From positions 8,299,055 through 8,363,054 of the forward strand of contig NC_081541.1 of the NCBI RefSeq assembly GCF_901000735.1: a stretch of 64,000 nt of DNA, given 5' to 3'. This document shows positions 59,400-64,000 of this stretch, in pieces. The translations under genes were made by a program, and so were the position numbers. Source of the stretch: Corylus avellana (taxonomy: Eukaryota; Streptophyta; Magnoliopsida; Fagales; Betulaceae). The notes below the pieces were generated by a model. That model was not told the DNA's origin. It saw nothing but the letters and a program-made list of their open reading frames with translations, and did no database searches. How positions within the stretch are numbered: the stretch's first letter is position 1; each line of letters starts with the position of its first letter.

Positions 59400-62330
59400 T
59401 TTCGCAGAAGTCTCAATCAATTCGAGTCCCAAAGTTTACAAATCTATCAGAATTCCGAACCGAACGGGTGCAATTCGCACCAATTTTTGTTTAAATTCAA
59501 CAAATTCTGCTAACAAAACCTAGCCGGAACGCCTAGAATTTGAACGATGGTATTAGATTAATCAATTTTTTTGACAGTATTGAATCAGAAGAAGAACAAA
59601 AAAAATCGCCTCTGATTCTAGGCCAGAACTCATACACTGTACGGACGGACACCCTAAAATGTCAGAGAGCTAACCCTGAAAACCCTAGAAATCGATGGAA
59701 AAGAGAGAAGCGAAAACAAAAACGAGAGAGCAGAGGATTAAGGACGCTAGGAAACACCGAGTGCTGAGTTTTGCTCTCTATAGATGGAAAGTATAACAGC
59801 GAGTGTTTTTAAGACTGTTTTCAACGGAAATCCGGCGGGGATTTCAAATTCCGCCGGTAAAAGATTTTCCGGGGAAATGTGATTCGTTTTTCTTTTTTTT
59901 TCACTTTCCCAGCGACTCGTGAAGAAAAGCGCAGGATTAGGTGAGAAAGCGAGAGCTGGCAATGGAAATTTATAGAAAGAAAAAGTAAGAGACACGATTT
60001 TCTCAGAAAGTAACGCTGTTACGGTTCCTCACCTCTCTGTGACTCACGGACCAGTGACTATTCCAGCTTTCTGTGGAAGAAATTTAAGTCACAGGCAAGT
60101 GACTCTATCCCTTCTGTTTCTGTGTGTAACGTGTGGACATTGGACAACGTGGCAATACGGATATAGGCCCTACATCAATGTCAAGGGGAAGGGGACGAGA
60201 GAAGCACACGCGCGCGTAAGAAAAGATTTTGTACTCGCACATGTGGCTTTATGGGCGGCTTTTAGGGAGGGGTAAGTTTGGGATATTGGTAAAGATGGTT
60301 GCGTGGGGACTGCATGTGTCTGTGTAGTACCCTTACAGTCTGTCTCTCTTTGTCCGGGCACGGAGGAAACGTGTGGCTGCTGGTGAGTTTGTCACAGTAA
60401 AAGCGGTAGAAAGTGGCACGTGATGTTGACGCGCCACGAGTTTGACAGGTTAACCACCACCATCGATGTTCTTTATTTCTTGTGGCGACAAGGAAGAGTG
60501 GTTCTGTCCTTTGGCTTATAATTAGTCTTAATTCATTTTGTTAGCAGAACTCGACATGATTGAAAGAAAGGAAAAACTTATAAAAAAAACAAAACATGAT
60601 TGCTTCATAAACATTATGATGCAATGAATTTCCTATTTGATTAAAAAAAAAAAGGTATTAAGATGTCTTTATCAAAGTGTCCCATCATTTTGATCACCAG
60701 GCAAATTGTTCCACGTGGATGTTAAATCAAAGCATTTGATTGGGACAAAGACCGCACAAAATCATACTAGTCGTGATCCTTGTCTTGAATAACACGATAG
60801 AAATCACGCAACGACGCGAAAGTTGGACCCGTTTAACACTTTTCTTTCTTGAATGTGGGGTGGGGGGGCGGCTTCGATAAAATTCAACTGATAAGGACAT
60901 TAGCAGTTAGGTGGAGGAGGACGCCAATGACAAGGCCGACCCTACCAACGGTGATCAAATTTTTTTTTTTTTTATCTTATCCTAAGCAAAAAGAGGTAAG
61001 TTGGAGTGTTTAATTATCATTATTTTATTTGAGTGTGATCAAAGTAACACTTATTTATTGGGTGCCGCATAGGAGGGATCTGAAAGATAAAAATTGTAGG
61101 CGCTTCCTCAAGTCCGACTGAGTCATAATCTGACTCATTCCCATCAGAATATCACTGTAAATCTAAAATGACTAATACTAAGCAAGCATATATGGAGATT
61201 GTTTGTCTTCACACTAGGCTTGTACCATATGGCAAAGATGAGCGTGTGATACATTATGAGAGTAATTATCCCCATACGTTTATAATGCTTCTTAACATTA
61301 TACAAACAACTTAATTTGAAACTATCAACTTAAGTGCAGCTTTATAGTTGGTATAGTTATAGGTTACTTTATCATGAAAAGGTGACATGTACTTAGTATG
61401 TTTGATATTGCGTTGAAAAATATACATTTTAAAGTAAAAATAAAAAATAAAAAAATAAAAAATCTTTTGTAAGTTTTGGTAATTTTTAGAGTATAGTAAA
61501 ACAGTCTAATAAATATTTTTGTAATTTTTACAAAAACAGACAAACTTTTTGTTTTGTATGTTTTTTTTTTTTTTAAGTATTTTTAAAAAATTTTAAACAC
61601 AATTTCAAACGGGTTTTAAATACTTGATAAAATAAAAAGTATGATAGTATTAGTATATATCCAAAGATGAAAATATGGAGAAATGGACAATTTCCTCCCG
61701 CATATTCCTTCTATGTGACGGTGGTTGGCGAGTGAGGAGTGAGCGAGGAGTACAATTGCTCTGTGCCTCTTCTCTGGACGTAACTTCTGCCCACTGTGTA
61801 CAATGATGCTTAAGAATATTCTAAGATGATATGTTCTGCACGTGGAAGGTGGGGAGGTTTCATATGGTTCTCTGTTATTTTAACCAAAACAAAATTATTT
61901 TTTTAAAAAAGGAAAATTTTCAATTTTTATAAAATAAATCGATTTTTTTTAAAAAAATTTTTTTCCAATTAAAAGGAAATTAATTTGGCCACCCGTTAGA
62001 TTTTATTTTATTTATTTATTTTTAGTTTTAAGTTTTTTCAAGAAGTTTAAGTATTTTTTGTTTTTATTTTACTAAGAGTAGTTTTGTTAACAATGTTTTA
62101 GTAGTTTGGGAAGAACATTATCACAATTGAAAGTTTTGAGGAAAATTGTCAATTGGATAGTAATTCGAGAACGGTATGTTTTAGGGGGAAGTGAGTGAGA
62201 GAATTAGACGGGAGGTTGGGAAATACATCTGAAGTGGTGGTAGAAAGAAAATGATAACGAACTTACTTAATTAAACTATCTTAAAGAGAGATAACTAAGT
62301 CACTTGATAGTTAGTTTGCTAATTAATAGT
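59400..62330. other. INT1 5' untranslated and upstream region, then spacer without a gene
   Basis: Bases 59400 to about 60000 should hold the INT1 leader and core promoter. CACGTG at about 60418 and GCGC-rich stretches near 60205 and 60430 are possible control sites. Beyond 60500 the DNA is AT-rich and I see no gene. Confidence 0.45.
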
Positions 62331-62334
62331 TACT

Positions 62335-62470
62335 TAGTAGTTATTATGTACTTTATTAAACTACCAACTATATATAGTTAATTAATGCAACCTTCATAAT
62401 TTAATAGGTATTTAGTCGTAGTTATTATGTAATTTATTAAACTACCAACTATATATAGTTAATACAACCT
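62335..62470. repeat. Tandem duplication, period about 81 bp
   Basis: GTTATTATGTA-TTTATTAAACT with CTACCAACTATATATAGTTAA occurs at 62340 and again at 62421, nearly identical. The inner TAACTATATATAGTTA is a palindrome. Confidence 0.8.
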
Positions 62471-62499
62471 TAATAAGATACGAGAAAAATGCAAAAGGA

Positions 62500-62827
62500 G
62501 TGTTTTGAGAGTTTATTGTGGTACACAAATTAAAATAATAAACAGGTTTCTACACCCAACTTCTATCTATTTTTTTACAAAAACGTCAAATGACACATCA
62601 ATATTAATCAAATTATGACATGTATCACCCATAATGAGAAACATATAAATATTTGAATATAAACAACATATATATTTTTTTTTAAAAAAAACAAGTGGTG
62701 GTCGAGCCACCCCCTTTGGCCGGGGTGGTTGAACTAGCCCCACCCCCTCAATTTTTTTTTTTTTTTTTTTTTGGGCCATTTAGCCACCCCCATTTGGACA
62801 AAGGAGGTAGGTTGGTAGCTCAATAGC

Positions 62828-62863
<36 letters not shown>

Positions 62864-63015
62864 TTAAAATTTACATATTTATATATATTTTTATTATGGG
62901 TGACACTTGGCATGAATCGATTGGTACTGATATGATATTAGACAAAAGTTGGGTGCATTGACCTATTTATTATTTCTACGTACCACCATAAACTCTTGTA
63001 ACATTTTTAAAACTC
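62500..63015. mobile_element. Foldback (MITE-like) element with GC-rich core
   Basis: GAGAGTTTATTGTGGTAC with AAATAATAAACAGG and CACCCAACTT at the left face AAGTTGGGTGC, TATTTATTATTTC and GTACCACCATAAACTC at the right. The core has GAGCCACCCCCTTTGGCCGG and GCCACCCCC, then a (TA)n run at 62831-62859. Confidence 0.8.
62831..62859. repeat. (TA)n microsatellite inside a foldback element
   Basis: A perfect TA run. Confidence 0.95.
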
Positions 63016-63308
63016 AATGAGGTTTTGCAAATCAGTGTATCATATAGATTGATTTTGCATTTCCCCTTAAGATTAAAGAGATAATTTATTCATTTGCAAG
63101 AGCCAAGTACAGTTATAGATCATGAAGAGATATCCATAAAGTAGTAATTGCATTAGTTAATGAGATATGCATAGAAAAGAAATAAAGCTAATGAGATATT
63201 AATAAATATAATATATGGGCTAAACAATTAGTATTAACTGATTTTTTGAGATTAAAAAAAAAAAAAAAATGTACAAGTGGTGGCAAGGTGGGAAGCCCAA
63301 GCCTCAGG

Positions 63309-63443
63309 AATACATGTTCTTGTCTCCAAGAGGTAACTCAATCGGCTGGGACTACGCCTAATAAAGCGGATGTCACTAGTTCGAATCTCCCTCCCCCTTC
63401 TTGTGTGGACATGTCAAAAAAAAAAAATAAATACATGTTTTTG
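63309..63443 (+). mobile_element. Short tRNA-derived SINE, copy 3, with target duplication
   Basis: The element 63323-63429 (107 bp) starts TCTCCAAGAGGTAACTCAAT, has B-box-like CACTAGTTCGAATCT and ends GGACATGTC plus A-run. The flanks AATACATGTTCTTG (63309-63322) and AATACATGTTTTTG (63430-63443) differ at one base. This is the best-kept of three copies. Confidence 0.88.
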
Positions 63444-64000
63444 AACCGAGACTTTCTATTCCGCCATCTCTCATTCATCTATCTAGTTTTTAAATGTACC
63501 ATTAGATTGTAAGATCCACATGCAGATGCAGATCGAATGGTGAATTTGAAGAAAATATGGAGAGAGATGGAGAAGTATTATTTAGGACCCACAATTAAGT
63601 ACTGTTTTGAATTCTTTTTGGTTATTTTATAAAAAATATAAATTCTTATTTGATGTTATAACATGTAACGAAATCTCAAACCTCCCAATAGAAGGTTTAA
63701 GTTTTCGAGACTCATTATTTCATCTTTCATCGATCTATTTTTAAATTTATCGTTGAATTTATAAAATTAACATCCTACAGATTCAATGATAGATTTGAAA
63801 AAAAAATATACTGGACGAAGATATACAAGAGAAAGAAATAGCATTTCTCCAAGTTTTCATCATATATAATTGGAAAAATATCAAGATAGTTTCCCTATAG
63901 TTGTGGTATTTATTAATTATCTCTTTGGGTTTTAAATTTTGATGCTACACTAACAAGAGGCTTCTTTTTTTTATTCTTTCTCTGAGGTTGTCCATGCATG
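63444..64000. other. Right end of the window; no gene recognised
   Basis: AT-rich DNA with no coding, RNA or clear repeat signal that I can name. Confidence 0.4.

Overview
The window is nuclear DNA from a flowering plant, probably a woody eudicot. It is AT-rich, its genes carry GT-AG introns, and its proteins match plant families closely. Plant retroelements and foldback elements fill most of the rest. Nothing bacterial, viral or organellar was seen.

Five protein-coding genes are supported, all on the minus strand. (1) 16853 down to 351 and beyond the left edge: cytosolic isoleucyl-tRNA synthetase. Nineteen exons give the first 898 residues, with both class I signatures (HYGH and KMSKS). The 3' end lies outside the window. 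(2) 23639-20064: a six-exon thiol-type glutathione peroxidase with an N-terminal membrane anchor (GPX3-like). (3) 31028-29235: an intronless P-class pentatricopeptide repeat protein. (4) 35326-34102: a two-exon DUF1685 protein. (5) 59399-49779: a six-exon inositol transporter of the INT1 type. Exon joins were checked by reading frame and splice dinucleotides. The genes do not form one pathway; this is an ordinary mixed plant neighbourhood.

Long introns and spacers are full of mobile DNA. The synthetase introns hold several 5'-truncated LINE pieces, a tRNA-derived SINE and minute insertions made only of a LINE 3' tail. The INT1 introns hold a complete TRIM retroelement with 5-bp target duplications, a rearranged relative of it, another LINE piece, and a decayed tandem copy of INT1 exon 2. 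The spacers hold foldback MITE-like elements. One has a 9-bp target duplication typical of Mutator-like transposons, and several share a GGGGTGGCC/GGCCACCCC core although their arms differ. One short SINE family has three copies.

The interval 35327-49778 (14.4 kb) has no gene I can support. No tRNA, rRNA, CRISPR or biosynthetic cluster was recognised. The most noteworthy signals are the ultra-short LINE-tail insertions, the duplicated INT1 exon and the TRIM structures. I found no new multi-gene system.
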